Position numbers and translations under genes: made by a program. From assembly GCF_041146395.1 (NCBI RefSeq), contig NC_090984.1:88299114-88363113 (forward strand): a stretch of 64,000 nt of DNA, read 5' to 3'. Below are positions 44,796 through 56,232 of this stretch, one piece after another. This stretch comes from Eulemur rufifrons (Eukaryota > Chordata > Mammalia > Primates > Lemuridae). Numbering within the stretch: position 1 is the stretch's first letter; each line of letters starts with the position of its first letter. Below the pieces are notes generated by a model. That model did no database searches and was not told the origin of the DNA. It worked only from the letters and a program-made list of their open reading frames with translations.

Positions 44796-47700
44796 GGCAA
44801 TTTGAAAGGGAATAGCTATTCAGTTTGTTGTACTGGAAATACTCAACATCCTAATAGATTCAGCATATTTTGCTGAATTCCACCTAGAAATCCACAAGAA
44901 CATACTTCCAAAACCCCCTGTCTGGTTAGGAAAGCATGTAGAACTCTGCCTCAGTCCAAGGCCTTTGGTTAAATCTTCTGAAAGGATTGTCTGCCTGCCT
45001 CCATGAGTCCTGCTCCCTGAGTCCTGTCCCATGGACCAGAAAAAGGCGACGCTCAGACCCTTATGTCATCCTGTGCTGTCTTTGTCCCATCAGCAACCAC
45101 GTGTGGCTCTCTATGGTAAGTAATCGAGCGACTGCTCAGGGAAGTCCATGTGCTAATGGTGCGTGGCAGCTTTACAAACACTGTCTGTTCGAGTTAGACC
45201 TGAATTGTCCTCTGATTTAAAGATTCCTCTGTGATTATCAGAGCCTTGGGGATGATGCTGGCCAGAAAGAATGTGCATGGCCATTATTGTGCCAATTTTA
45301 TAATTCATCTTTTAATAATCTGTAACTGAAGAGCTGAGTGGAATTCATCAAACCCTGCCTTGTTTCTCACTGGGGAGCTTTCTGTGTTTTGTTACTGAGC
45401 CAAAGCTGAATGCAGCTGTTGGAGCTGTCACCGGGATTCTGGTTCACCCAAATATTGATAATAATTACTCCTGCTTCACATGGAAAGCATTGCTTTAAAT
45501 ATCTGTAATGGAACAATCGTTATTATTGGTATTAAAGCTTTACAGTGAGTACATCAAAATGTGGATATGACATTCATAAACTGTGTTTGGGAAAAGCTGT
45601 ATCTCTCTCCTGCAAGGTACACAGGACTCTGGGATGGTATTGTTGATCATCTGTTCTTTATAGAAATAGGGAGAAGTTATTACCAGAGAATAATTAAACC
45701 CACGGAAATAGCCAAATGCTGGCAGGCTGCAGACATCCCCAACACCACACAACAGCCTGTTACGATCAGCAAAATCCAAAGCTGAGACATTGAGTCTAGG
45801 GGGGCGGTAAACAGCATAAGAAATTTTCTTTCTCCTGTCATTGCTCCTTTCCTGGCTTTCCTGGATTACAGTCGTAGGCAGGTCACATCACCCTTATGTG
45901 CGCTTCATGCAAATAGCTCCCAGGCTTTGGAGTGGAGCCTGGGTCCTGGTCTCACTGGGCGTGACCAACATACCATTGCGAGGAATGAAAAGCTGCATCT
46001 GACCCTTGCCAACCACATCCTGGGAAGCCCTGTGCAAGCACAAGCCCACTGCCTCAGATTTCCTTCTTATGTTTTTCCTTTTCTCTTCTCCTTGTCTTTC
46101 CTTATTTGCCTGCCCTGGGGTGGTCTTCTGTTTCCTGAATCAAATTCTCTTTGTTCTTTATGATGTGGGATGTGTTAGTTGCTTCAATCAAGATGATTCT
46201 ATTTCAAAGATAATGTCTGATCACCTCCAAGGGGTTGTTAGGAGCCTTCACTAGGCTTTGAGAGGCCACCTAGTGCAGCAAGGACCTCAGCTGGGGCTCA
46301 GCTGTATCCACAGCAATGGGTTGACTGTCTGTTTGCAGGGGGCTAAGGAAATCTTATGAGAAACACTCTTGGGGAAGAGGGATTTTTATATCAAAGCGTT
46401 ACTTGTCGGAGAGAAGGAGCGAGACTGAGTCTCCTGGGGCTATTATGAGACTTGAATCACAGCTCAGCTCCCAGAAGCATGTCTGGGCCTGGAGGAGAAA
46501 GAGAGAGGGAGCTGTAAGTAAAAACTGTGCCGTTAGGCTCTGTGACAAATTAGGGCTCAGTGACATACTGTTCAGGGACCCATCTACCAGAGTGTAACAC
46601 AAAGGAAGGGAACCTCCTCTCCTCCACAAGAGACTTGCAGTGACTGGGGACAGCAGAGCGCTCTGCCCTGGCCGCTAAGCGCCCACTAGCAGAGGCCGCT
46701 GTGCCTCCTGAGCAGCAGAGCCCAGCCAAACAGGATGGTGATTCTTCAGGGAGTCTGAGTTCCACTGGAATACTCCAGAATGAATGGATGGTACACCTCT
46801 GCCCTTCTCTTACACAGGGATTAGGTGGTCCAGCCTGGTTGGCCAGTTCCTTACTCCATGTATTTTGAGTCCTTTGCCGTGAAGACTGAGCTAAGCTCCT
46901 TAAGAAGGGCTTCTGGATCTCCCAAGGGAACCTCCCGATATTAGCTTAAAGCAGGAATCAGAATAATTTTCCCTTAAAATAGAGCTGAAGTTGAAAATTT
47001 GACCAGCTTTCCAATAGGCTGTTGGCCGATAAAGAAGTTTGTTTTCAAGGAATAGCTTTTGTGACTTAACATTGCTAAGGTGGATTCACTGGGAAGAAAA
47101 ACTGAAGAAAAATTTAGGAGACATAATATCTTTAAGACAGAAAAACACTGAGTAGAAAAGAAAGTGATGAAAAGAATGTTATGCTGAGCCAAGTCAGCCA
47201 TTTAATGACAAAACTCTTCTTATTTAAATTGGAAACTATTTTGGCCAATTAATGTAGTCTCAAAGCATATTCTTAATTTCTGGAGGCTTTGTTATAAGAA
47301 AGCCAAAATAATCGGGACTTACTGATAAGTTTCAGAGCACTTTTCCTGTTTCAAAATGGCTTGGGGTTCAGAAAGATGAATCATGTAATTTCATAAGAAT
47401 TCTTTATAATGTAGTATGAAATTATGCTCCCATGCTCTGAAGTGTTTCTAAATAGCTCTGGCCACATCTTGGAAATTCACTGTCTGAGAATGTATAATTT
47501 AAGAAATTGTAACAAGACAGCGGAATTTTGTTCTAAAGGATTTTCAGGGAGTTTATCTCCAGTCACTTCAAAGCGGTGGAAGTTCTTTTCTAAGACAACT
47601 TTCAACTCCTGTCACCTGTACCTCACAAGCCACAATTTTCAGAGCTTTCAGGATGGGTTCTTCCAACGTGGGAGTGGGACGGTGGTCTATAACATGGTGA

Positions 47701-48026
47701 AGGAGTTGATCCATTTAACCCTTTCCTCTCATGTGATGCTGTGAATTTAGGGGCTGCCTCCTATGCTGTACTTGTTCTCAGCTTGCTAAGTTCCCTGCTA
47801 AGTTGCTAAGTGTTGATTAAGATCTTAGCTTAATGCAGGGGGACTGACCCACACCTCAAAAAAATTATGAAAAATGTGAGGTATTTCTGGAGGGTGGGCA
47901 TATTTTAGGAGAAATTTTAAATCAGAATCTTAAAGGATTTTCTAACATAAAAAAGCTTAGAAACCAAGGAATTAAGAAATGTGCTTATTGAGAGATGTCT
48001 TGAGGGAGGACTCCAGCCTACAGCTA
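44796..48026. other. Unique sequence; possible regulatory stretches
   Basis: No gene seen in 3.2 kb. 45220-45560 is repeat-free and TAAT-rich. 46263-46278 holds a CTCF-like word on the minus strand. Frames at 46399-46765 (-) and 47424-47744 (+) have no domain. Confidence 0.4.
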
Positions 48027-48231
48027 AATAATGATGAAATGAATGGTGACATGATTGATAATTTGGGGCCTGGGAACGTTGAACAACATCCTTTAAATTC
48101 CACTATTTACAAGGCTGACTTTGCCTGTGGTTTTTTCCCAAGAAGATAACAAATTTTTTTTCTTTCTCTTTCACATGAGTCAATGGCTTGGGTTTCTTAA
48201 CTCATGATTTGCTCACGGGTGTACTTCTTTC
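48027..48231. repeat. Unassigned ancient repeat, copy 1
   Basis: It aligns with 52772-52973 in the same orientation. Shared landmarks in order are AATAATGAT, a CCTTTAAATTC block, AAGGCTGACTTTGCCT (other copy AAGGTGGCCTTGCTTT), TCTTTCACATGAGT (other copy TCTTTCATATGAGT) and a TTGCTCACGGGTGTAC block. Family not recognised. Confidence 0.7.
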
Positions 48232-49486
48232 AGAGCTTTTCCAGTCCACAGAAGTTGCATGGAAATGAATATATGATAAAAAGAATGCTGCTTTAACTCT
48301 TTAAGGTTAGCAAATTTTAAACAAAAAAAATTTTTTGGTGAAACTTTTGTATGGTGAAGAATAACCAAATAATGCATTTACTTGGGAAATCCAGGTTTCT
48401 CATGTATCAACTCTACTTAAAATTGGGAACTCTTTTGTAGTGTAGTCTGCTCTGAACCAGAACTTTTATCTGGGAAGTCAGGTAGGGTAGGGAGTCGGAT
48501 TCCCTGCCCTGTCCTGCCCTTTGTGCTGCTTCTTCTCAATACGGTACTTCTTTTCTCCTTGGCATTGATTACAGTAGAGCTGTAGGTGTGATTTATAGGG
48601 AATGGAGCCTGTTCAAAAGGGAAATTCTTGGAGAATTAGAACTACTAAATTTTATTTTTGGTAAGAAAGAATAAAAAAATTCCACAATTCTCAGGGAAAA
48701 AGATAGGTCCCATAATGGCAATGTGATTTTAATATTTTGAATTTCTTTATTGAAGGCATGAATGTTTAGAAACAGCAATTTCATGATGTTCAACACTTTC
48801 CTTAATTTTTAAGTTGATTTTTAAAAATACATATTTGTGTTTCTGAATATTTGGATATATAAATGTTTATGTATTGCTACTCCATTTTCCTTTTGTTCCT
48901 ACTGTTTATCCCCACGGAGCATTGCCGGCACCAACCTTCATGTGGGCCAGACTGAGGCAAGGGTGGGGCAGCGCCCCAGGCTGGCAAGGGAGTGTAGACA
49001 GAGAGAACCCAGGGTGTGCACGGCCCATCCCCTGCTGGTGGCCATGTGGGTTTGGGTGGGTTTGGCTTGGAGGCAGGGGTGGGGGTGGAGGAGAGTGGGA
49101 GGGATCCCCAAAGTCTGCAGAGCAGGGATGTCCTTGGGGCACGAGAGTGGGGAAAGAATGAGAAGAGCTAAATTAAAGAAAGTAAAGGAGAAAAGACATG
49201 AGAGAGAATTGGCAAGAATAAAGAAAGGAAGGAAGGAGCAGGGATTAAAGGGGAGAGGATGGGATGGTAAATCAGAAATACTGTAGTTTGCACTCATCCG
49301 TTTCATCATCAAAGAAGGCTGGTTAAGATGTGGTGAGTCAGAGAAACAGGCTCAGGGTGAAAAAAGGGTAAGAGAGATACAGGGTGGAGGATAGTAAGGG
49401 GAACATAAAGTACATGAGGGCAAAAGGGGGAGTCTACGGGCGGGGCTGGCCTCTGTTTGTGGCATTAAGAATATAAAGTGAAACAG
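48232..49486. other. Unique sequence, purine-rich in its second half
   Basis: 48900-49470 is GC-rich, then purine-rich (AGGAAGGA, AAGGGGAGAGG words). The 149-codon plus frame at 48837-49286 crosses this low-complexity DNA, is shadowed by long minus frames and has no domain. Part of 49350-49486 could be 3' UTR of the L1 that follows. Confidence 0.4.
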
Positions 49487-49608
49487 GTACAGTGCACACT
49501 ATTCGGGTGATGGGCACACTTACAGCCCTGACTAAAGCAGTAGAAAAGCTATCCATGTCACAAAAACATTTGTAACCCCTCAATATTTTGAAATAAAAAA
49601 AAAAAAAG
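49487..49608 (+). mobile_element. L1 3' end (sense)
   Basis: GTACAGTGCACACTATTCGG, GTGATGGGCACACTTACAG and a final CCTCAATATTTTGAAATAAA plus poly-A. Same tail type as 16888-17045 and 55315-55644. It is strongly 5' truncated; no clear target duplication found. Confidence 0.85.
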
Positions 49609-49849
49609 AGTAGAAGTGACTAATGTAAGACCCATGGCAGAGGGGTGGCCTCAGGGAAAGCATCTATCCAGAGCATTCTGCTTCTGCTTTCTGCCGCTGA
49701 GCACAGGGATGAGGGGGGCTGAGGATACCTCCTTCACCCCTTGCAGCTAAGGACGGGGTGTGTGGGAACAGGCAAGGCTGAGGCAGGACCGTCCTGCTGG
49801 TAGTGGAGCTACAGTCCCCTAGAGAGAAACTTGGGAGTGGAGAGACCAA

Positions 49850-50010
49850 GGCCCATGGGGTTGGACAGACCTGCCCTTTTGCCTGCCTCGGCGACCTGGT
49901 ACAAGTGATTTAACTTCTCTGAGCTTCAGGCTTTTCGTCTATAAGATGGAAATAAAAATATCTACCTCTCAAGGTTGCTGTTATAAATGAGATCTTGTAC
50001 AATGTGGCTG
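49850..50010 (+). mobile_element. MIR SINE
   Basis: 'ggtacaagtgatttaacttc', 'tctgagcttcaggcttttcg' and 'ctacctctcaaggttgctgt' match sense MIR. Confidence 0.85.
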
Positions 50011-50197
50011 AACTGCATTCTCAATTTCTCCTCTGTCCCTTTTGGTAAATTGCCTCATGGGCATGAGGAATTCTTGTTTTTTAATTTTAATTAAAACCAT
50101 TTTAATGGTTTTAATTTGCATTTCCCTGATGATTAGTGATATTCAGCATTTTTCATATGTTTATTGACCATTTGTCTATCTTCTTTTGAAAACCTAT

Positions 50198-51604
50198 TCA
50201 TGTCTTTTGCCCATTGTTTAATGGGGTTGTTTTTTTCTTTTTCTTGCTGATTTGTTTGAGTTCTTTGTAGATTCTGGATATTAGCCCTTTATTGGATGTA
50301 TAGCTTATGAATATTTTCTCCCATTCTGTAGGTTGTCTATTTGCTCTGTTGATTGTTTCCTTAGGTGTGCAGAAGCTTTTTAGTTTAATCAAATCCCATT
50401 TATTTATTTTTGTTGTTGCTGTGATTACTATTGGTGTCTTACTCATAAATTCTTTGCCTAGACTGACATCTACAAGAGTTTTTTCCCACATTTTCCTTTA
50501 GAATTCTTATGGTTTCATGCCTTATATTTAAGTCTTTTGTCTATCTTGAATTAATTTTTATGAGTAGCGAGAGATAGGGTTCTATTTCATTCTTTTGCAT
50601 ATAGCTATCCAATTTTCCCATCACCGTTTATTGAGTAGGCCTTCTTTCCCCAGTGTACATTGTTGTCTGCTTTGTCAAAGATCAGTTGGCTATCAATAGG
50701 TCATTTTATATCTGGGTTCTCTATTTTTGTTCCATTGGTTTATGTCTATTTTTGTACCAATACCATGCTGTTTTGGTTACTATAGCTTTGTAGTAGTATA
50801 GTTTCAAGTCTAGTAGTGTGATGCCTCCAGATTTGTTCTTTTTGCTTATGATTGCTTTGGCTCTTCATGCTCTTTTCTGGTTCCAAAAGAAGTGTAGAAT
50901 TATTTTTTATAGATCTGTGAAGTATGATGTTGGTATTTTGATAGAGATTGCACTGAATCTATAAATCCCTTTAGGTAGTGTGGACATTTTAACAATATTG
51001 ATTCTACTGATCCATGAGCATGACACATTTTTCCATTTGTTTGTGTCCTCTGTGATTTCTTTCTTTAATGTTTCATAGTTCTCTTTGTAGAGATCTTTCA
51101 CCTCCTTGGTGATATGTATTCCTAGGTTTTTTATTTTCTTTGTAGCTATTGTGAATGGTATTGAGTTTTTATTTGATTCTCAGCTTGACTGTTATTGGTA
51201 TATAGAAATGCTACTGATTTATGCACATTGGTTTTGTATCCTGAGACTTTGCTGAATTTATTTATTAATTCCAAGAGTCTGTTGGTGGAGTCTTTGGGGT
51301 TTTCTAGGTATAAGATCAGATCATCAGCAAATTGTCTTCTTTCCCCGTTTGGATACCCTTTATTTCTTTCTCTTGCCTGATTAACCTGGTAAGAACTTCC
51401 AGCATTATGTTGAATAGATGTGGTGACGGTGGGCACCCTTGTTTTGTTCCAATTCTTAAGGGGAATGTTTTCAACTTTTCCCCATTTTGTATGATGCTGG
51501 CTGTGTGTGTGTGTGTGTGTGTCCTTTTCTGGCTTTGGTATCAAGGTGATACTGGCTTCATTGAATGAGTTGGGAAGAATTCCTTCCTTCTTAATATTAT
51601 GCAA
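50198..51604 (-). pseudogene. L1 ORF2 reverse-transcriptase fossil
   Basis: Minus frames in N-to-C order: [18 protein letters not shown] (51604 side), then the catalytic FADD at 51320-51331 followed by [40 protein letters not shown] (50907-51101), and [19 protein letters not shown] with [18 protein letters not shown] (50198-50491). Between IPKPEKDT and KVENIPLK about 110 residues usual for L1 are absent, and a TG repeat sits at the join. A frame change follows before the FADD block. Two Asp of the motif remain, but the protein is dead. Confidence 0.9.
51502..51522. repeat. (TG)n microsatellite inside L1
   Basis: About 10 TG units at the exact point where part of the L1 reverse-transcriptase region is missing. 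In intact L1 this place reads GGCTGTGGG, so the repeat could have grown from a TGTG seed. Confidence 0.95.
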
Positions 51605-52432
51605 TAATTTCTGTAGTATGAGTACCAGCTTTTCTTTGTAGGTCTGGTAGAATTTGGTTATGAATCCATCTAGTCCCAGGCTTTTTGTTGTTTTGGGGAG
51701 GTTTTTCTCCTTACTGCTTTGATCTCACTGCTCATTATTGGTCTGTTTAGGAGTTCTATTTTGTCCTGATTGAGTCTTGGGAAGTTGTGTGTTTCCAGGA
51801 ATTTGTCCATTTCCTCTATATTTTCTAGTTTATGTGCATAGAGATTTTTGTAGTATTCATGGATGATGTTTTGTATTTCTGTGGTATCATTTGTAATGTC
51901 TCCTTTTTCTTTCCTGATTAAGCTTATTTGGGTCCTTTCTCTTCTGTTCCTGGTTAATCTAGCAAGAGGTATGTCAAGTTTGTTTATCTTTTCAAAGAAT
52001 CAACTTTTTGTTTCATTGATCCTTTGTATTTTTTTTTTTTCCGTTTCATTTAGTTCTGCTCTGGCTTTTGTCGTTTCTTTTCTTCTGCTGGCTTTGGGTT
52101 TGGTTTGCTCTTCCTTTTCTAGTTCCTTGCAACATGACATTAGATTGTTAATTTGTGATTATTCTGTCTTTTTGATGTAGGCATTTAAGGCTATGATTTT
52201 TCCCCTGAGGAATGCTTTTGCTGAGTACCATAGATTTCCATAGCCTGTATCTCTTTTTTCATTCAGTTCAAAGAATCTTTTGATTTCCATCTTAATTTCA
52301 TTCTTGACCCAATAATTGTTCAACAGCAGGTTGTTTAATTTCCATGACTTTGTGTAGGTTTGAGTGTTTCTCTTGTGATTGATTTCTAGGTTTATTCTCC
52401 TGTGCTCTGGGAGTTCTTGCTCTGTTGGAATG

Positions 52433-52771
52433 CCTCAGGCCAGACACAGAGGAGCAGATGGTTATCTTAGGACTAGAGTGGCCTTTGGTTCATCACAGGT
52501 CTGGTCCTAATTTCCCCACCTCTAGTGGTGACAGAACTTCTGCTATTGGGGTACCACAAGCATCTCCAAGACAAGTGGACTGCAGTGGGATGGAGCTCAG
52601 AGCAGGGTGTGGCTCACACATCTTTTTGGGCTAACTTCCTTAATTCTGGCACAATACAAATGTATACAAATATAAACACAGCCCATTGACTTCCAGCTTC
52701 TGATTTTGACTATAACAGTTACGTGCCTTCTCTAAAGTATCTATAGAACTTCTTGTCATGGAGTCAATTAT
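52433..52771. other. Unassigned sequence 5' of the L1
   Basis: 52435-52640 is GC-richer than the L1 and not recognisable as L1 coding sequence. It might be host DNA or an unfamiliar L1 part. Confidence 0.35.
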
Positions 52772-52973
52772 AAATAATGATTAAAAAAACTGGTAATGGC
52801 ATTGATATTTTGGGACCTGGAGACCTTGACTAATACCCTTTAAATTCTATAAGGTGGCCTTGCTTTTAGGTTCTTAAAAGCAGCTCAGTTTTCTATTTTT
52901 CTTTCATATGAGTAAGTGGGTGTTGGTGTCTTGAACTTATGTTTTGCCTCTAGGTGCACTTTTCTCCTTCTGC
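52772..52973. repeat. Unassigned ancient repeat, copy 2
   Basis: Partner of 48027-48231, in the same orientation, about 4.74 kb downstream. It lies just beyond the L1 fragment. Similarity fades outside the stated limits. Confidence 0.7.
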
Positions 52974-53084
52974 TCGAGCTTAGAGTTGAGATTTTATTTA
53001 TTTCACTCTACCACTGTACTCCTACTTGCTCATTCTCATCTTCCTCATTTGCAACTGTTAGTTACTGGGTTTCAGCTCTTATTC

Positions 53085-53232
53085 ACTCTGCCTGTCTGAG
53101 ACTCAGTTTTTGTATTTGCAAAATGGAGCTAATATTATCTTTTTCTCTAAGCTGTTGTGAAGACTAAATGCAATTATGTAGTTGTTAAACACATAGAATA
53201 TATATAAAGCTTGTCAACAAATAATAGTCATG
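53085..53232 (+). mobile_element. MIR SINE
   Basis: 'gtctgagactcagtttttgt', 'tttgcaaaatggagctaata' and 'gctgttgtgaagactaaatg' match sense MIR, 5' part missing. Confidence 0.8.
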
Positions 53233-53331
53233 AATGAATGCATGATAGAAAGATATTCTGCATATATTTAATTATTAATTTACAAATAACGGGATGAGAG
53301 ATGGAGCAGAAAAGTCAACTAAGATTAAGGA

Positions 53332-53357
53332 GTGTGTGTGTGTGTGTGTGTGTGTGT
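53332..53357. repeat. (TG)n microsatellite
   Basis: About 13 uninterrupted GT/TG units. Confidence 0.95.
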
Positions 53358-54723
53358 TCATGTGGAATATTTTATCCCAAATCCATTTTCTGGGAATTTT
53401 CCTCCCAACCACATTGTTGTAGTGGAAGCAGTCATGATGTGATCAGCAATGGGCATCTCTGCACTGGGCTGGATCAGTGTGTTTACTCCTTGGAATTTTA
53501 GAATTTATCTGGGGAGGTCAAGGAGGCAGGATGAGAGGGAGAGAGAGCAGGGCACAGTGGAGCAGCTAGAGCAGAGGAGAAGAAGCCAGACTCCAGCCAG
53601 GGCTTAGACCCCTGATTCCATCTGGTTCTCATGCCTGGCTATATTTCTGGCCTTGAATTCCCTTGAGGAACCCTCATATCCCTGTAGTAATTATTCTCCT
53701 TTTGCTTATATTGATACTAGTCTGAGGTGAAGTTCTGTTGCTTATAACCAAGGTCCCTAACTAATGCAATGACTAACTAGACATAAAAATATCTCAGGAC
53801 CTCATGAGCAGTATAAACTGAATTATCTCTAAAGCCCCTTTGATTTCTTTGATTTTCAACATTGGGGGGGAGCTGTGTGTAGGAAGTGATGGGAAGGTTC
53901 TGGCAATCATGAAGTTCTCTATCTGCTGCCGGATAAATGCTGAATGGACCACAAGTGATACATGAAACAAGAAACTGTACTTGAATGGACAGTAAACACT
54001 ATGAGGAGATTGCCCGGTGTGTATATGCCATGATTACGTAAGTATTAGAAACACAGCTTTTGATTGCTTTCCTCAAGTTACTTAAAACTCTGGGTGTTGG
54101 TGAGGACAGGTGTAAATGTGGGAAAGAATAGTTTCAGATCATCATTCCAGGAAAATAAGGAAGTAGGACTGAAACTTGGTAAGTGTGATGCTCCAAAGTA
54201 AGATGATTTTAGCTCCAGTTGATTGTCCCTGGACCCGGAATCTGGGACAGCTCTTTTCAAATACTTTCTGAGAGATGAGTGGTACCCTGTCTTCAAAACA
54301 GCAAGCACAGATGCCCTGCAGCTGTCCTGTCACAAGGAAGTGTGCCAGGTGCAATAAGGCTTTCGGGCCCTTGACAATGACTTATGAGTGTTGAGCTTCA
54401 ATTACCATGTGCTTGATGGAGATGTAATTTGTCATTGTTTCAGGGAATGTAGCTTTAAATATTTGAAAAAATAAAACTCAGCCCTACCTTATTAATGGTT
54501 TCTTTTTAAGGGATCTTTGTGCTAATCACTCTAGAGGAGTAACTTTCTTGCCTTATGTCTGCTGGAGTTAGCTTTCATTCATTCTAAATTAACTCAATTT
54601 TGCTTCCCACTACACATATCAAAAAACCATAAATTTATCAATAAGTACTCCTTGAGTGACAGGGTGGAGCCAGCTGGCCATAGGGGTAGCTCTCTTCTTC
54701 CACAGGCTCTCTTGGTTAGGGGC
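53358..54723. other. Unique sequence, no gene seen
   Basis: No recognised repeat. The minus frames at 54078-54354 overlap each other and have no domain. Confidence 0.45.
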
Positions 54724-54940
54724 TAAGAGCCCAGACTTTGTCCCTGGACTGGCTGGGTTTAAATTCTAGCTCTGCCACTTATTATTTGTGTGACTGTAGA
54801 CAAGTTACTTGGTATCTCTGTATTTCCCCAGCTATAATGTGAGGTAATAACCTTGGCTGAATGGGTAAATACATGTCAAGCACTTAGAACAGTGCCTGGC
54901 ACCTGGCAAATGCTATGCAAAGATTTGCTATGATTATTTT
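54724..54940 (+). mobile_element. MIR SINE, nearly full length
   Basis: 'agagcccagactttgtccct', 'aaattctagctctgccactt', 'gtagacaagttacttggtat', 'acttagaacagtgcctggca' run in complete sense MIR order. The best preserved MIR in the window. Confidence 0.93.
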
Positions 54941-55298
54941 TAAATGGAGTCAGTGATTTATTTCTTCATTAGAAGAATGACCTTAAAAATCAAGTCTTCT
55001 TCCCCCAGAGATTGCCTAAAACCACACTAACGTATAATGAAATTTGTTTGGTATCTGATGCTATTGTAAGAACAGACCTTGAAGGGATGGATTGGGGAAT
55101 CTAGTGGTGAAAGGAGGGCCTTTGGAAAAGGGCTGGGCTTTGAGAGAGGAGTCTTGTGGGACAAATTTGCCGTAGACCATCCCTGTGTGGCAACCTTCCG
55201 CTTCCAAGGAAGGAGCTGCAGGGCAGGCTGGGAGACTGCCTCTTCTTCTTAGTTCCCGCTGCCACCTTTCTGGAACCCCACCAGCCACGGTTACCCAT
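54941..55298. other. Unique sequence, no gene seen
   Basis: Flank of the L1 insertion. The frames 55061-55396 (-) and 55185-55430 (+) overlap. The plus frame ends in the L1 ORF2 tail and is not a host gene. Confidence 0.45.
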
Positions 55299-55314
55299 AA
55301 AGGCTCCCAATCAG

Positions 55315-55644
55315 TTGATTTAATGCCCGTTGCAACAATTTGGATGGAACTGGAGACCATTATCCTAAGTGAAGCATCTAAAGAATGGAAAAACAATTAC
55401 AGCATGTACTCACTATTAAATTGGAGCTAACCGATGAGCACACATGTGCACAGAGGGAAGTAAAACTCAACGGAAATCAAGCCAGGGGTGGGGAGGAGAT
55501 GAAAAGCTACCTAATGGGTACAATGAACACTATCTGGGTGATGGGCACACTTATAGCTATGACTCAAACATTATAAAAGTGATGCTTGTCACCAAAAATA
55601 TTTGTATTCCTGTAATATTTTGAAATTACAAAAAAAAAAAAAAA
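55315..55644 (+). mobile_element. 5'-truncated L1 with target-site duplication
   Basis: It starts inside the end of L1 ORF2: the plus frame reads ATIWMELETIILSEASKEWK and stops at about 55430. The 3' UTR follows (GCTACCTAATGGGTACAATG, GGTGATGGGCACACTTATAG), then TGTAATATTTTGAAATTAC and a poly-A of about 18. It is flanked by a 16-bp duplication ending CTCCCAATCAG at 55299-55314 and 55645-55660 (one mismatch). The near-perfect duplication and clean tail suggest a relatively recent insertion. Confidence 0.95.
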
Positions 55645-55660
55645 AAAGACTCCCAATCAG

Positions 55661-56232
55661 AGCAGTGGCACTGTGTGCTTTCCACTACAATGGTGCAATT
55701 GTAGAGTGGGTTGGTAATAAGCAGTCTTCTGATTTTTCACGGTGTGTTGATAGAGAACAGGGTTCAAGTGAAAGAAATTACCAATCACATTTCATTATCT
55801 AGGGTATCACTCACCTACTCCAAAGAGCACGACTGAGGCAGCTGTAAGGATGCAGAGCATCAGGCTCCAAACCATCTGGCAGATTGGAAGGGTGTCTTCT
55901 GGCTCCGGAAAGCTGACACTAAATAAATTGTTAGTACTGGCTCCCACAGGGCTCAGCCCAGTTTCAGGCAATGGGAACTCATAGTGGGGAAAATTAAGCC
56001 TTGATACATAGGTTGCACAATCTTAAAGAGGTTTTTCTGAGTGACATTTTCTTTCCTAAAAAAGATGACTGTAGAAGCTTTTGTATACGTCTTCTTGCTA
56101 CATTGCTGGGTGAAACAATTCTCCATGGATCTCTCCCATTTTTGCATGTCTTGTGAGCAGAGAAATCGGCTTCAAATAGCAGAATTCTATCTTTTCAAGA
56201 ATGTTTGTGTAGTGGTCAGCCTGAAGGTACTA
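55661..56232. other. Unique sequence, no gene seen
   Basis: No recognised repeat before the tandem array. Confidence 0.45.

Larger units (their letters stand above)
50080..52432 (-). mobile_element. LINE-1 ORF2 body (antisense), both ends lost
   Basis: About 2.35 kb of antisense L1 covering much of the reverse transcriptase and the C-terminal part of ORF2. The right end stops near 52432 inside ORF2 (5' truncation). The left end stops at the TTAATTTGCATTTCC word, so the 3' UTR and poly-A are missing. Moderate divergence and broken frames mark it as an older primate or mammalian L1. No target duplication was found. Confidence 0.93.

Noticed and set aside
47424..47744. 106-codon plus open frame
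   Set aside because: No domain recognised and no upstream or downstream splice or promoter context.
48837..49286. 149-codon plus open frame
   Set aside because: Crosses purine-rich low-complexity DNA (many R, K, G, E residues) and is mirrored by minus frames of similar length.
49487..52432. Single twin-primed (5'-inverted) L1 made of the 49487 and 50080 pieces
   Set aside because: In twin priming the inverted part lies 5' of the sense part; here it lies beyond the poly-A, with a MIR between the two.
55185..55430. 81-codon plus open frame as a host gene
   Set aside because: Its last third is the C-terminal end of L1 ORF2; the rest is flanking DNA read through by chance.
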